Assembly: GCA_964424565.1 (NCBI GenBank)
Contig: CAYRIZ010000001.1
Span: 1 to 64,000, forward strand
Direction of reading: 5' to 3'
Source of the DNA: Avisuccinivibrio sp964424565
GTDB lineage: Bacteria > Pseudomonadota > Gammaproteobacteria > Enterobacterales > Succinivibrionaceae
DNA length: 64,000 nucleotides
Numbering within the stretch: the stretch's first letter is position 1; each line of letters opens with the position of its first letter. Of the stretch, positions 25,916 through 35,124 are shown piece by piece. The notes beneath the pieces were generated by a model. It made no database searches, was not told where the DNA came from, and worked only from the letters and a program-made list of their open reading frames with translations. Made by a program: the position numbers and the translations under genes.

Positions 25916-26611
25916 TCAGATGGATTTGATTTCAAGCAGTTCTGCCGGCCCGTTGTTGTCACGGGCAGAAGCTGAATTGGTTATAAGGGGACGGGCGCCG
26001 GACGGAGCCTGATTGGGCTGCACATCATCAGTCAGGCGGTGCAGCGCTGCTGTCTTGCGGTTTTTCAAATGATCAGGCAGGCAGGACATATCGCGGTGGC
26101 CTTCTTTGTTCAGGGCATAAACCGTGCCTTCACTGTTGATGCCGTATTCCACGCACAAATCATCCAGCTGGCCGCCCTTGGCCCTGAGGACTATGGAAAA
26201 ACCGTCATCAGCGGCATCTATGCTGGCATCGTAAAACTGCAGCACCTGATCTGAAAATTCAAAGTGACAGCCTATGAAGCCGGCATTGATATCGCCGCAG
26301 GAACTCAAAAAGCCGGCCCCATTTTCCAGCTCGTCCAGGGCATTGCGGCGGTGCGCCAATATGATGGAGCGGTGGGAGGACTCCCCGCTGCCGAACAGCG
26401 ACTGCAGACCGCGGCTGCCGTCAGTCCCGGAAGCACTGCTGTTGTCCGACAGTATTTCTGTGCCGCCGGCGGCAGAATCTCCGGCCTCGTCACTGTCTGC
26501 AGACAGCAGGGCATAGGCTATCATGCACACAGCCAGCAGCAGCAGACAGCCGGCGCGAAACCAGCTGACGCTGCCATCTTCATTGTAAAGGGGATGAAAG
26601 CGATGAAGCAT
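25916..26611 (-). CDS. Membrane-anchored protein of unknown function, possibly pilin-like
   Basis: A 231-residue protein with one hydrophobic segment (about residues 19-38) after a short positive N-terminus, then a low-complexity Ser/Gly/Asp stretch and a globular part. The globular part has paired cysteines (SSCGDINAGFIGC and later LPDH preceded by SC) and strands such as DGFSIVLRAKGGQLDDLC and INSEGTVYALNKEG. That pattern recalls minor type IV pilins, but there is no prepilin cleavage motif, so the comparison is weak. It is read alone between slyD and the acyltransferase gene. Confidence 0.5.
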   Translation of the reverse strand: MLHRFHPLYNEDGSVSWFRAGCLLLLAVCMIAYALLSADSDEAGDSAAGGTEILSDNSSASGTDGSRGLQSLFGSGESSHRSIILAHRRNALDELENGAGFLSSCGDINAGFIGCHFEFSDQVLQFYDASIDAADDGFSIVLRAKGGQLDDLCVEYGINSEGTVYALNKEGHRDMSCLPDHLKNRKTAALHRLTDDVQPNQAPSGARPLITNSASARDNNGPAELLEIKSI

Positions 26612-26697
26612 GTTGTTCCACAGTTATTTGCAGGATTACATAAAATAGTTAATTGTAGCACGCTGCAGCAGTCCCGGCCCGGCCGGGACCTGCTTAA

Positions 26698-27846
26698 TTA
26701 AGGGGCAGCACGCTGCTGCAGAGACTGCAGATTGAGATAAGGACGGGCATACATGGCCCTGACGCGGTCCTGCAGGAATTCAGGATAGGCGGCCAGGCGG
26801 GAGGCAAACTTCTGCTGATCGGCCGGGCTTACTCCCTGACTTACGCCGGCGGCGCAGAGCGTGGTCGGGAACAGTTCATAATGCTGCCAGATAAAGGCAT
26901 CGATCAGCCCCGCCAGCTCCTCGGGGGTCTCAAAACCGTCCTTGATGGGCTGACCGGCCACTATCTTGATGCGGCCCTTGTAACCCTTGATGCCTCCGGC
27001 AATGCTCAGCAGATCTTCCATCCGGCTCTTCTTGTAGGCGCCGTGGACCTCGCGCTCATACAGTTCGCGGGCCTTGCTCAGATCAGAAGGGTCATATTCA
27101 TAGCTGATGGCCACCGGCACCAGATTGAGACCGGCTATATAGTCCCGGAAGGACAGCTTCAGCTGCCGGCCGTACAGGTGAAACATCTTGAGCACCGAGA
27201 CCTCGGTGCGGTCATCGCCGTCCTTGGCGCGGCCCTCGCGCTGGGCAATCCAGACGGAGTGTCCCTCCTGCACGGACAGGCCTATGTAGGCTGACAGCCT
27301 GGTCAGGGCCTTTAATTTCTCGCGCGGGCTTTCCACCGAGCGCTGCACTATAAAGCTTTTGTTCAGGCGCATCAGGGAAGTGGCGGCACTGCTTTTGAGC
27401 AGATTGTCGCCTATGGCAATGCGCACCGTATCGCAGTTTTGTTCAAACAGCGCCAGATCTATAAAGGCCGGATCGAGAGAAATATCCCGGTGATTGGAAA
27501 TAAAAAGATAACCGGTATTTTTATCCAGCTTATCAAAGCCCTCAAACTGCACGCCGTCGGTGGTGGTAGCTATGGTGTGGTGCATGAAACCGGCCACCTT
27601 TTTCTGAAAGTCCGCTATGGTTTTGATCTGACTGCAGCTGCGGATCAGATACTGCCTTACCAGGGGCTTTAAGATAAAAGGACAGAGTTTGGAGAGTGTG
27701 GGATAGCGGAAATTGATAATTCCCTGCAGCAGCTCACGGTCATTGCAGATCTTCATCAGCTCGGTGGACACCTCGCTGTCATGGCAGGGTCTGATATCTT
27801 CAAAGATCGGATCATCACTGCTTACTGCAATGGGTTGCACAGCCAT
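26698..27846 (-). CDS. Glycerolipid acyltransferase-like protein (PlsC superfamily)
   Basis: A 382-residue acyltransferase-domain protein. The catalytic motif is NHRDISLDPAF (about residue 124), a variant in which Asp follows His at two residues and again at six, instead of the usual HX4D. Later blocks FIVQRS and VWIAQREGRAKDG correspond to PlsC motifs II and III (EGTR-like). It probably acylates lysophosphatidate or a related lipid at the inner membrane. The start is set at ATG 27846 (AGGA upstream) rather than the open extension to 28005, which lacks family similarity. A perfect TATAAT lies at 27901-27906 on the same strand. Confidence 0.75.
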   Translation of the reverse strand: MAVQPIAVSSDDPIFEDIRPCHDSEVSTELMKICNDRELLQGIINFRYPTLSKLCPFILKPLVRQYLIRSCSQIKTIADFQKKVAGFMHHTIATTTDGVQFEGFDKLDKNTGYLFISNHRDISLDPAFIDLALFEQNCDTVRIAIGDNLLKSSAATSLMRLNKSFIVQRSVESPREKLKALTRLSAYIGLSVQEGHSVWIAQREGRAKDGDDRTEVSVLKMFHLYGRQLKLSFRDYIAGLNLVPVAISYEYDPSDLSKARELYEREVHGAYKKSRMEDLLSIAGGIKGYKGRIKIVAGQPIKDGFETPEELAGLIDAFIWQHYELFPTTLCAAGVSQGVSPADQQKFASRLAAYPEFLQDRVRAMYARPYLNLQSLQQRAAP

Positions 27847-27900
27847 GTTAGTCCTCGTAATGTAAATAATGACTTGGGATTTGCGACAAAAACGCGCGTG

Positions 27901-27906
27901 ATTATA
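27901..27906 (-). promoter_or_regulatory. Candidate -10 element of the acyltransferase gene
   Basis: TATAAT on the minus strand, 55 bases before the ATG. The hexamer 17 bases upstream (GAAAAC) is a poor -35, so the promoter may depend on an activator or on sequence around the -10. Confidence 0.45.
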
Positions 27907-28112
27907 GCGCAAATCGATTCGGCGTTTTCTGCCGCCGGTCTTATTTTGCCATTTTATGCCGCTCTTGTGAAAGGCATCCGGGCGCCGCACAGATGAGAAG
28001 ATCAAACATGCGGCACGGATCGCACGACAGGCAGCCTGCAGACCTGGCGCAGCAAGTGATCAGATCTCAAAGCCCAGGATCAGCCCTACAGGCGCAGCAG
28101 GAACCGGCCCAG

Positions 28113-28144
28113 AAAACAAAATCCCCACCGGCATACCGGCAGGG
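28113..28144 (-). terminator. Intrinsic terminator of glgC
   Basis: On the minus strand CCC and CCGG arms form a hairpin (self-complementary CCGG blocks), followed by ATTTTGTTTT. It lies about 55 bases after the glgC stop. Confidence 0.5.
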
Positions 28145-28199
28145 ACCTTGGTAATTTAACCGCTGCACTTCTGCAGCCTGTGGGTCTCAGCCCTCAGGA

Positions 28200-29522
28200 T
28201 TAGACATACAGCTGAGCGGCAGCAGTGTGATAGCTGTCAAAATCCTTGAACAGCTCAGGCTCGTTTTCACGCAGCTTCTTGAGCATGTCGCGGGTTACGA
28301 GCACCACACCGCCCTCAGAGCGGTAGAAGCGGCGGGCATCAACCACCGGATCTTCACCAATGATGAGACCGCGCGGCAGTTCGCAGCCACGATCCAGCAC
28401 TACCTTGGTCAGACGGCAGCCGCGGTGTACTACGCAGGAAGGCAGAACCACAGCATCAGTCAGGAAGCAGTTGGAGTGCACACGGGCGGCGGAGAAGAGC
28501 ACGGAGTGCACAATGGAAGAGCCGGACACAATGCAGCCTGCGGAGGTCACGGCATTTCTCACAATGGAGGAAGTGCCGTTGATGTCCTGCACGAACTTGG
28601 CCGGCGGCATCTGCACCTGATGAGTCCAGATAGGCCAGCTGGTATCGTAGACGTCCAGCTGAGGCTGTACGGAGGCTATATCCATGTTGGCTTCCCAGTA
28701 GGCATCGATGGTACCGACGTCACGCCAGTAGGCGATTTCCGGGCAGCCCTTGTTGCGGATGCAGGAAATGGAGAAGTCATGGGCATAGCACAGGCGCTGC
28801 TTCACCAGAGCCGGGATGATGTCCATGCCGAAGTCACGGTGTGAGCCTTCAGTTTCGGCATCCTTCTGCAGGATATCGTAGAGGAAGTCTGCATCAAAGC
28901 AGTAAATACCCATGGAAGCCAGAGACATGTCCGGATTGCCGGGCATGGCAGGAGGATCCTTGGGCTTCTCCACGAAATTGGTAATGGTACCATCCTGATC
29001 CACAGCCATGACACCGTAGCCGGTGGCATCCTGACGCGGGGTGGGGATGCAGGCAATGGTCAGCGGCTTACCGTGTTTGATGTGATCGAGCACCAGCTCG
29101 GCATAGTCCATCTTATAGATGTGGTCGCCGGCCAGGATCACTATGTACTTGGGATTGTGATCCCTGATGATGTCGATGTTCTGATAAACAGCATCGGCAG
29201 TGCCCTGATACCAGTGTTCCTCGTCTACACGCTGCTGAGCCGGGAGCAGGTCAATAAACTCATTGAACTGATTTCTGAGAAATGACCAGCCGGACTGCAG
29301 GTGACGCAGCAGACTGTGGGACTTGTACTGGGTTACGACACCAATACGGCTGATGCCGGAGTTGACACAGTTGGACAGAGCAAAATCGATGATTCTGAAC
29401 TTACCGCCGAAAAATACTGCCGGCTTGGCACGTCTGTCGGTCAGCATGCGAAGTCTGCTGCCACGGCCGCCTGCGAGCACTAAAGCCAGAGTTTGCTTTG
29501 CAACGTCACGAGCGTTATCCAC
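28200..29522 (-). CDS. glgC: Glucose-1-phosphate adenylyltransferase
   Basis: A 440-residue ADP-glucose pyrophosphorylase, the committed step of glycogen synthesis: glucose 1-phosphate plus ATP gives ADP-glucose. Visible: nucleotide-binding LAGGRGSRLRMLTDRRAKPA (16-35), GGKFRIIDF, GTADAVYQN, ILAGDHIYKMDY, SMGIYCFDADFL and the left-handed beta-helix C-terminus (from about 320). The start is GTG with GAGGT five bases upstream. No other glg genes are adjacent, so glgC is a single-gene unit here. A lipoprotein with a glycogen-binding-like fold lies far away at 56.6 kb. Confidence 0.95.
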   Translation of the reverse strand: MDNARDVAKQTLALVLAGGRGSRLRMLTDRRAKPAVFFGGKFRIIDFALSNCVNSGISRIGVVTQYKSHSLLRHLQSGWSFLRNQFNEFIDLLPAQQRVDEEHWYQGTADAVYQNIDIIRDHNPKYIVILAGDHIYKMDYAELVLDHIKHGKPLTIACIPTPRQDATGYGVMAVDQDGTITNFVEKPKDPPAMPGNPDMSLASMGIYCFDADFLYDILQKDAETEGSHRDFGMDIIPALVKQRLCYAHDFSISCIRNKGCPEIAYWRDVGTIDAYWEANMDIASVQPQLDVYDTSWPIWTHQVQMPPAKFVQDINGTSSIVRNAVTSAGCIVSGSSIVHSVLFSAARVHSNCFLTDAVVLPSCVVHRGCRLTKVVLDRGCELPRGLIIGEDPVVDARRFYRSEGGVVLVTRDMLKKLRENEPELFKDFDSYHTAAAQLYV

Positions 29523-29945
29523 TTAACACCTCATTACTTAATAGTTGATAATTTTCTGGTGATCATATTTTGGAACATCAGCCCCGTCTTTAGCTAAAGG
29601 AGTGTGCAAAATTTTGAGTGCGGTCAAATTTTGAAAAAATTTGTCTTATGAAAAATGAGACTCCTGACCAATTTTATTGTTGCAAATAAAAAAGCCCGCC
29701 TGCCGCCCCGCATCTAAATCGGCCGGGTTGTCAGGGATCGTAGCCGGCCTGCCAAAAACTCTTGGGCCGCCGGCTGCCCAGGTCTGCTGTCTGCAGACCG
29801 GCATAAATTTCCTGCAGGTTAAAATTTTGAAATTTCACCCCAGGCGGAGGCGGGCTGCGGTTTGGCCCCCTGCCCCATGACTGGTACAATGTGCAGAAAA
29901 ATCAAAAGCATACCGCCCGGGCGGAATCAAAGAGGAGGACATCAC
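29523..29945. other. Divergent intergenic region glgC/mtnN
   Basis: About 420 bases. The glgC-proximal part (29523-29690) is strongly AT-rich, the mtnN-proximal part GC-rich. It must contain both promoters. A TATGAT element on the minus strand about 45 bases before glgC is a candidate -10 but its -35 is weak. I see no gene. Confidence 0.4.
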
Positions 29946-30638
29946 ATGTACGGCATCATAGGAGCCCTGGATGAAGAAGTTCAGAGCCTGCAGCAGGCTC
30001 TTGAAGACAGGGAAGATCATAAAATCGGTCCCTATACCATGAGCTGCGGCAGGCTGGCCGGCCGGGAGGTAGTGATCTGCCGCAGCGGCATAGGCAAAGT
30101 GGCCGCCGGCAACTGCGCTGCCCTGATGGCCGCCTGCTTTAAGGTCCGGGCCCTCATCAACACCGGTGCGGCCGGCGGACTCATCCCGGGCATGAAGATA
30201 GGTGATCTCATCCTCTGCACTGCCGCAGCCCAGCATGACTTTGACCTGCAGGTCTTCAATTACGCCCGCGGGCAAATTCCCGGTCACGAGCCGCTCATCA
30301 AATCCGATGCCGCGCTGCTTGACTGCGCCCGCCGGGCTGCTGCCGCCGCCGGTCTGCCCGCTCCTTTTGAAGGCATAGTCTTAAGCGGAGATCAATTCAT
30401 CTCCAGCGATGAAAAATGCGCTGAGTTCAAAAAGAATTTCCCCGGCTGTGCCGCCGTGGAAATGGAAGGCGCGGCCGTGGCCCAGACCGCTGAGGATTTT
30501 GGCATTCCCTTCCTGGTTATACGTGCCGTATCAGACTGTGCCGATCAGCACGGTGCCGTATCCTATGATGAGTTCTCCCGCACCGCCTCGCTTAAAAGTG
30601 CCGCTTTGGTACAGGCACTGCTGAGTGAACTGAAGTGA
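29946..30638 (+). CDS. mtnN: 5'-methylthioadenosine/S-adenosylhomocysteine nucleosidase
   Basis: A 230-residue MTA/SAH nucleosidase (Pfs), which removes adenine from methylthioadenosine and S-adenosylhomocysteine and feeds the methionine and autoinducer-2 pathways. Blocks seen: GIIGALDEEV (3-12), RSGIGKVAAGN (45-55), NTGAAGGLIPGMKIGDL (71-87), SGDQFIS and VEMEGAAVAQTA (carrying the ribose-binding Glu), and VIRAVSDCAD with the catalytic Asp. The start is ATG 29946 with AGAGGAGG upstream; the frame is open further up to 29862 without family similarity. Confidence 0.93.
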   Translation: MYGIIGALDEEVQSLQQALEDREDHKIGPYTMSCGRLAGREVVICRSGIGKVAAGNCAALMAACFKVRALINTGAAGGLIPGMKIGDLILCTAAAQHDFDLQVFNYARGQIPGHEPLIKSDAALLDCARRAAAAAGLPAPFEGIVLSGDQFISSDEKCAEFKKNFPGCAAVEMEGAAVAQTAEDFGIPFLVIRAVSDCADQHGAVSYDEFSRTASLKSAALVQALLSELK

Positions 30639-30690
30639 TCCTGCACACAATCTGCAGCAATCAAGACTAAAGCCGGGGGAGGATGGAACA

Positions 30691-31371
30691 ATGGATGCAG
30701 GCAGCGGAGACCAGAACAATAACAATAACGATCAGGATTTTGCAGCGGCCATGGCCGGCCTGGACCTGAAACAGGGTGATGACACTTCCTTTGCCGATTT
30801 GATGCGCGGTGAAGGCATCACCAGAATGGCCCAGGACAAAATAGCCGGCAGCAGCCCCCTGCTGGACAAAAACACGGCCAAAATCAGACAGGAGGCGGCC
30901 ACCACCGACAGGGAGCAGCTGGAGCTGGAGGCTTCATCGGCCTTTGTCCCCATGGTAGATCCCAATGAGGTGCTGTCATTCAGGCGCAGCGGCGTGCAGC
31001 CCTATGTGCTCACCCGCCTGAAAAAAGGCGAATATATAGAAGCAGACTACATAGATCTGCACGGCAAAACAGTAGAGCAGGCCTACGATTTGGTCATGCG
31101 TTTTCTGGAACATGCCAGGCGCGAGGAGTTCCGCTGCGTGCTGATCATTCACGGCAAAGGCAGCCGGGGACCGCAGCGGGCCCTGCTGAAAAGCTATACC
31201 GCGCACTGGCTGCGGCAGATCCCTGAAGTGCAGGCCTTTCACAGTGCGCCGGCCTGGAAGGGCGGTACAGGTTCAGTGCTGGTGATCTTAAAGAAAGGAG
31301 ACAAGAGCCGGGCGGAAACCCGCGAGCTGCATTCGCGCCGGCAGATCTCCCGCAGCACCGGCTGGAAATAG
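30691..31371 (+). CDS. smrA: Smr-domain protein (SmrA-like)
   Basis: A 226-residue protein. The N-terminal 110 residues are charged and contain the block MARDKI-like RMAQDKIAG and DREQLELEASSAFVPMVDP. The C-terminal Smr domain (about 115-205) shows DLHGKTVEQAYDLVMRFL, VLIIHGKGSRG and APAWKGGTGSVLVILKK. The DLHG and HGKG motifs are the core of Smr nucleases, and the whole arrangement resembles E. coli SmrA (YdaL), which has nicking activity on DNA. It follows mtnN by 52 bases. Confidence 0.85.
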   Translation: MDAGSGDQNNNNNDQDFAAAMAGLDLKQGDDTSFADLMRGEGITRMAQDKIAGSSPLLDKNTAKIRQEAATTDREQLELEASSAFVPMVDPNEVLSFRRSGVQPYVLTRLKKGEYIEADYIDLHGKTVEQAYDLVMRFLEHARREEFRCVLIIHGKGSRGPQRALLKSYTAHWLRQIPEVQAFHSAPAWKGGTGSVLVILKKGDKSRAETRELHSRRQISRSTGWK

Positions 31372-31403
31372 ATACTGCCAAGGCACATCAATCAATCAGT
31401 AAA

Positions 31404-31427
31404 AAGGCAGGGATTTCGCCCTGCCTT
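31404..31427 (-). terminator. Terminator between smrA and asd (mainly for asd)
   Basis: AAGGCAGGG pairs with CCCTGCCTT around ATTTCG. Five T follow on the minus strand; on the plus strand the T run is absent, so it best fits termination of asd. Confidence 0.7.
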
Positions 31428-31454
31428 ATGCATCTGTAATCTGTAAACTGCAGC

Positions 31455-32576
31455 TTAAGCGCAGAGAATGCGCAGCATGCGTCTTAAAGGCTCGGCGGCA
31501 CCCCAGAGCAGCTGATCACCCACAGTGAAGGCGGACAGATAAAGATCGCCCATCATCATCTTGCGCAGGCGGCCAATAGGCACATTCAGGGAGCCTGAGA
31601 CCTTGGCCGGAGTGAGTTCCTGCAGCGTGACTTCCTTGTCATTGGGGATAACGCGTACCCACTCATTCTGGGCGCGGATCAGATCCTCGATCTCGCTTAT
31701 GGCCACATTCTTCTTGAGCTTGATGGTCAGGGACTGACTGTGACAGCGCATGGAGCTGATGCGCACGCAGTTGCCGTCAACCGGCACGGTGCCGGGCTGC
31801 AGACCCAGGATCTTGTTGGTCTCGGCCATGCCCTTCCACTCCTCGCGGCTCTGACCATTTTCCAGCTGCTTGTCAATCCAGGGCAGCACGGAGCCGGCCA
31901 GCGGAGCGGTGAAATTGTCCACCGGGAACTCCGGGGCATTCATGCAGGCGCGGACCTTGCGCTCTATATCGAGTATGGAGGAGGCGGGATCGGCCAGCTC
32001 CTCGGCGGCACACTGATACAGGCAGCCCATCTGCACCAGCAGCTCGCGCATGTTGCGGGCACCGGCGCCGGAAGCGGCCTGATAGGTGGAAGAGGAGATC
32101 CACTCGATCAAATCAGCCTCAAAGAGGCCGGCTAAGGCCATCAGCATCAGGCTGACGGTGCAGTTGCCGCCCACAAAGGTACGGCCGCCCTTGTTTAAGG
32201 ACTCATCTATTACTGCACGGTTGACCGGGTCGAGAATAATGACGCTCTCATCCTTCATGCGCAGGGTGGAGGCGGCATCAATCCAGTAGCCCTGCCAGCC
32301 GCTGGCGCGCAGTTTGGGATAAACGGCGGTAGTGTAATCACCACCCTGGCAGGTGATGATGATGTCCATAGCCTTTAAGGCTTCCAGATCATAGGCATCA
32401 AGCAGAGTGCCTGCTGCTGCCCCGTCAAAGGCGGGGGCACTGCAGCCTGCCTGAGAGGTTGAGAAAAAGTGAGGAGTGACACCAGTTTGAGCAATGTCAT
32501 GTTCCTGCTGCATGCGTTCCATCAGCACGGAACCTACCATGCCGCGCCAGCCGATGAGACCTAAATTCTTTGCCAT
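31455..32576 (-). CDS. asd: Aspartate-semialdehyde dehydrogenase
   Basis: A 373-residue NADPH-dependent enzyme converting aspartyl phosphate to aspartate semialdehyde, the branch point to lysine/diaminopimelate, threonine and methionine. The N-terminal GLIGWRGMVGSVLMERM (6-22) is the nucleotide-binding loop of the gammaproteobacterial type. GGNCTVSLM carries the active-site Cys (139), and SSMRCHSQ the catalytic His. Length equals that of E. coli Asd within a few residues. It is a single gene with a terminator behind it. Confidence 0.95.
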   Translation of the reverse strand: MAKNLGLIGWRGMVGSVLMERMQQEHDIAQTGVTPHFFSTSQAGCSAPAFDGAAAGTLLDAYDLEALKAMDIIITCQGGDYTTAVYPKLRASGWQGYWIDAASTLRMKDESVIILDPVNRAVIDESLNKGGRTFVGGNCTVSLMLMALAGLFEADLIEWISSSTYQAASGAGARNMRELLVQMGCLYQCAAEELADPASSILDIERKVRACMNAPEFPVDNFTAPLAGSVLPWIDKQLENGQSREEWKGMAETNKILGLQPGTVPVDGNCVRISSMRCHSQSLTIKLKKNVAISEIEDLIRAQNEWVRVIPNDKEVTLQELTPAKVSGSLNVPIGRLRKMMMGDLYLSAFTVGDQLLWGAAEPLRRMLRILCA

Positions 32577-32726
32577 ATTTTCCAGGCACCTTTTCTCCCC
32601 GATTGCCCGGACAGGCGGGGTGAAGTGCCAGCTCCTGTTAAAGTTAAAATTTCTGCGCGCCCGGCAGTCATTAATATGCGGAAAATGCGGTTGTGCTGCC
32701 GCAGATTAAAGCCGTCAACAGCTTGT

Positions 32727-33197
32727 TTATTCTGCTGCCTGCCGCAGCGGACATTGAGTAAGACTGTAGCGGCGCTCAAATGAGCCGTCGCTGCCCTGTA
32801 ATAATACAGTCAGCTTTTTACCTGAGGCAATAATATGATAAAACTGCTGATTTTTGCACAAAGCGGGTGCATTTTTAACAATTTGATCGAGGATTTGATC
32901 CCGCTCACTGACAGAAACATCACCAAATGCTTCAGGACTGCGCACAAAGGTCAGCACCACCTCTCCTGCCTGTTCCTCCACCGCGGTAAGAGAGGTGTGG
33001 GCATCTATACGCACCGGCAGATTAAGATCGAACAGCGAGGGCTCTTCAGACGATCTGAAAAAGGTGCTGTAGAGACAAAAAGCCCCGAACAGCACGGCTG
33101 CCACCGCATAAACCCGCCAGTTGAGCTGCAGATACTGCAGCCTGAATTTAAGCCGCCGGCCCCACCCCGGCTCCCTGCCTGACTGCTCTGCCGTCAT
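32727..33197 (-). CDS. Single-pass membrane protein of unknown function
   Basis: A 156-residue protein with a short basic N-terminus, one membrane helix (about residues 29-46, VYAVAAVLFGAFCLYSTFF) and a C-terminal, probably periplasmic, domain of about 105 residues. The domain contains two cysteines (KNAPALCKNQ and SLTQCPL) and alternating strands. I do not recognise a family. It is divergent from ycaO across about 100 bases and lies upstream of asd on the same strand. Confidence 0.6.
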   Translation of the reverse strand: MTAEQSGREPGWGRRLKFRLQYLQLNWRVYAVAAVLFGAFCLYSTFFRSSEEPSLFDLNLPVRIDAHTSLTAVEEQAGEVVLTFVRSPEAFGDVSVSERDQILDQIVKNAPALCKNQQFYHIIASGKKLTVLLQGSDGSFERRYSLTQCPLRQAAE

Positions 33198-33298
33198 GTA
33201 AGCCCGTCCTGTAAAATGTTATGATCGCCTGCAGCCGCGGTCCCCTGACTGCCGTCTGCGCCGCCCGGCCCGCACCACTGAGGAAACAAGCAGAAACC

Positions 33299-35110
33299 AT
33301 GTCTACTTTTATTATCGGAAAAGATGCCCCGCTTGAGGAGACTTTAAGCCGCTTTAAGGGCATCATACAAAATCTGGGCTTAAATCTGAAGGAAAGTCAC
33401 TGGCTCAACCCGCTGCCCGGGCTGTGGTCCGTACTGCTGACTGACACCCGCCTGCCGCATGTGATCTTCTCCAACGGCAAGGGAGCCTCCCGCCTGGCCG
33501 CCCTGTGCTCGGCCTACGGCGAAATGCTCGAACGCCTGTCTGCTCATGCCTTTTTTGCCGATTATTTCCTGGGCCAGGCCAATGCCCTGGAGGACAAGGT
33601 ACATTTTTCCGATGAGCGCTGGACCCCCCTGCCCGATCCTGAGGCTGAAGATCAGCAGGAAGGGGAACTGCCCTCCGACATCTTAAATGCCTCCCTGCGC
33701 CGCTTCTACAGTCAGGAGGCCGGCATCAGCCTGTATGATCTGGTGGATTTGGGCTCCTCCGCCGTCAGCCGCGGCATCTGCTCCATCCCCTTTACCAATG
33801 CCCGCAACGGCGAGGTGGTGTATTTTCCCATCAACCTGCTGGACAACCTCTACGGCTCCAACGGCATGAGCGCCGGCAATACGCAGTTTGAGGCCCTGAC
33901 TCAGGCGCTATCCGAGATCATAGAGCGCTACGTCAAGAGGGAAATCATCAGCAAGGGACTGGCCCTGCCGCCCATTCCCGATCACATTCTGCGCCTCAAT
34001 CAGACTTCCTATGAAACCCTGCAGGGTCTGCAGGGCGACAATATCAAGGTAATCTGCTACGACGCCTCCCTGGGCGGGCGCTTCCCTGTCATCTGCGCGG
34101 TGCTGTTCAATCAGTCCAATGGTACCTGTGCCGCCGCCTTCGGGGCCCATCCCATTTTTGCCGTAGCCTTGGAGCGCACCTTAACCGAGCTGATGCAGGG
34201 CCGCTCCTTTATGGATTTGGACAGCTTTGATGAACCCAGCTTCGATCTGGAAATGTGTGCCGATCCGGTCAATCTGGAAGGTCACTTCGTCTCCTCCACC
34301 GGCCTGCTGCCCCTGCGCATGTTCAAGGATCAGCCTGACTTTAAGTTCGTGCACTGGGATTTCAACAGCACCACCCACGATCAGTACAAGGCCCTGCGCT
34401 ACATGATAGACAAGCTGGGCTTTGAGATTTATGTGCGCGCTTATCATGGTCTGGGAGTTCCGGCCTACCGCGTGATCGTGCCCGGCATGTCCGAGGTTTA
34501 TCCCCTGGATGATCTCAGCTGGAACAATCTGGCTCAGGCGGCAGATTATCAGGAAGATCTGCTCTCGCTGCCCGCCGGCACGGAAACCCCGGAAGCTTAT
34601 GCCCGCTATCTGGAGGAGCTGGAGGAAAACGCCCCCTTTGCCGATGAGGATTTGATCGCCCCGGCTCTGGGCATCCTGACCGAGCCCGGCACTCCCTGGG
34701 CACAGCTGCGCGCCGGCGAGCTCAAATGCCTGCTGGCCCTGGCAGCAGGTGACTGGGACAAAGCCCTGGAATACGCCGGCTGGACCTGCAGATTCAATCA
34801 GCATGAGTTCAAATTAAACCGCCTGACCTTTTACCGCTGCCTGATTCGGGCCCTGGAGCTGAAGACCAGGCAGGATCTGCAGGAGGCAGAATACAGCCGG
34901 ACGCTGGAGCTCATTTACGGCCCCGCCGTCACCGCCCAGGTGCTGGCCCATATCAGCGGCACAGCCAAATTCAACGGCCTGGTGCCCTCCAGCCCCAATC
35001 TGGAGAATTTTGCCGATCATCAGGCCCTGCTGGCCGTGTTCAAAAAGGTCAAACAGACCGAGCTGGACTATGCCCGCAGCCAGCAGACTACAGACACAGC
35101 CGCCGGCTGA
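33299..35110 (+). CDS. ycaO: YcaO-type protein (ribosomal S12 methylthiotransferase accessory factor)
   Basis: A 603-residue YcaO-domain protein close in length and sequence order to E. coli YcaO. Blocks: MSTFIIGKDAPLEETLSRF at the start, ASRLAALCSAYGEMLERLS, YGSNGMSAGNTQFEALTQAL and EIIERYVKREII (ATP/Mg-binding Glu-rich helices), then HPIFAVALERTLTELMQG. A C-terminal helical region of about 170 residues follows. E. coli YcaO stimulates RimO-dependent beta-methylthiolation of S12. Peptide-modifying YcaO enzymes share the fold, but no precursor-peptide or partner genes are nearby. The ATG at 33299 marks the start of similarity. Confidence 0.88.
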   Translation: MSTFIIGKDAPLEETLSRFKGIIQNLGLNLKESHWLNPLPGLWSVLLTDTRLPHVIFSNGKGASRLAALCSAYGEMLERLSAHAFFADYFLGQANALEDKVHFSDERWTPLPDPEAEDQQEGELPSDILNASLRRFYSQEAGISLYDLVDLGSSAVSRGICSIPFTNARNGEVVYFPINLLDNLYGSNGMSAGNTQFEALTQALSEIIERYVKREIISKGLALPPIPDHILRLNQTSYETLQGLQGDNIKVICYDASLGGRFPVICAVLFNQSNGTCAAAFGAHPIFAVALERTLTELMQGRSFMDLDSFDEPSFDLEMCADPVNLEGHFVSSTGLLPLRMFKDQPDFKFVHWDFNSTTHDQYKALRYMIDKLGFEIYVRAYHGLGVPAYRVIVPGMSEVYPLDDLSWNNLAQAADYQEDLLSLPAGTETPEAYARYLEELEENAPFADEDLIAPALGILTEPGTPWAQLRAGELKCLLALAAGDWDKALEYAGWTCRFNQHEFKLNRLTFYRCLIRALELKTRQDLQEAEYSRTLELIYGPAVTAQVLAHISGTAKFNGLVPSSPNLENFADHQALLAVFKKVKQTELDYARSQQTTDTAAG

Positions 35111-35124
35111 AGCGCAAAGCAAAG

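Larger units (their letters stand above)
27847..28199. other. Intergenic region between glgC and the acyltransferase gene
   Basis: About 350 bases. On the minus strand it holds the glgC terminator (near 28113-28144) and, closer to the acyltransferase, a perfect -10 TATAAT (27906-27901) with a poor -35. I see no gene. Confidence 0.5.
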
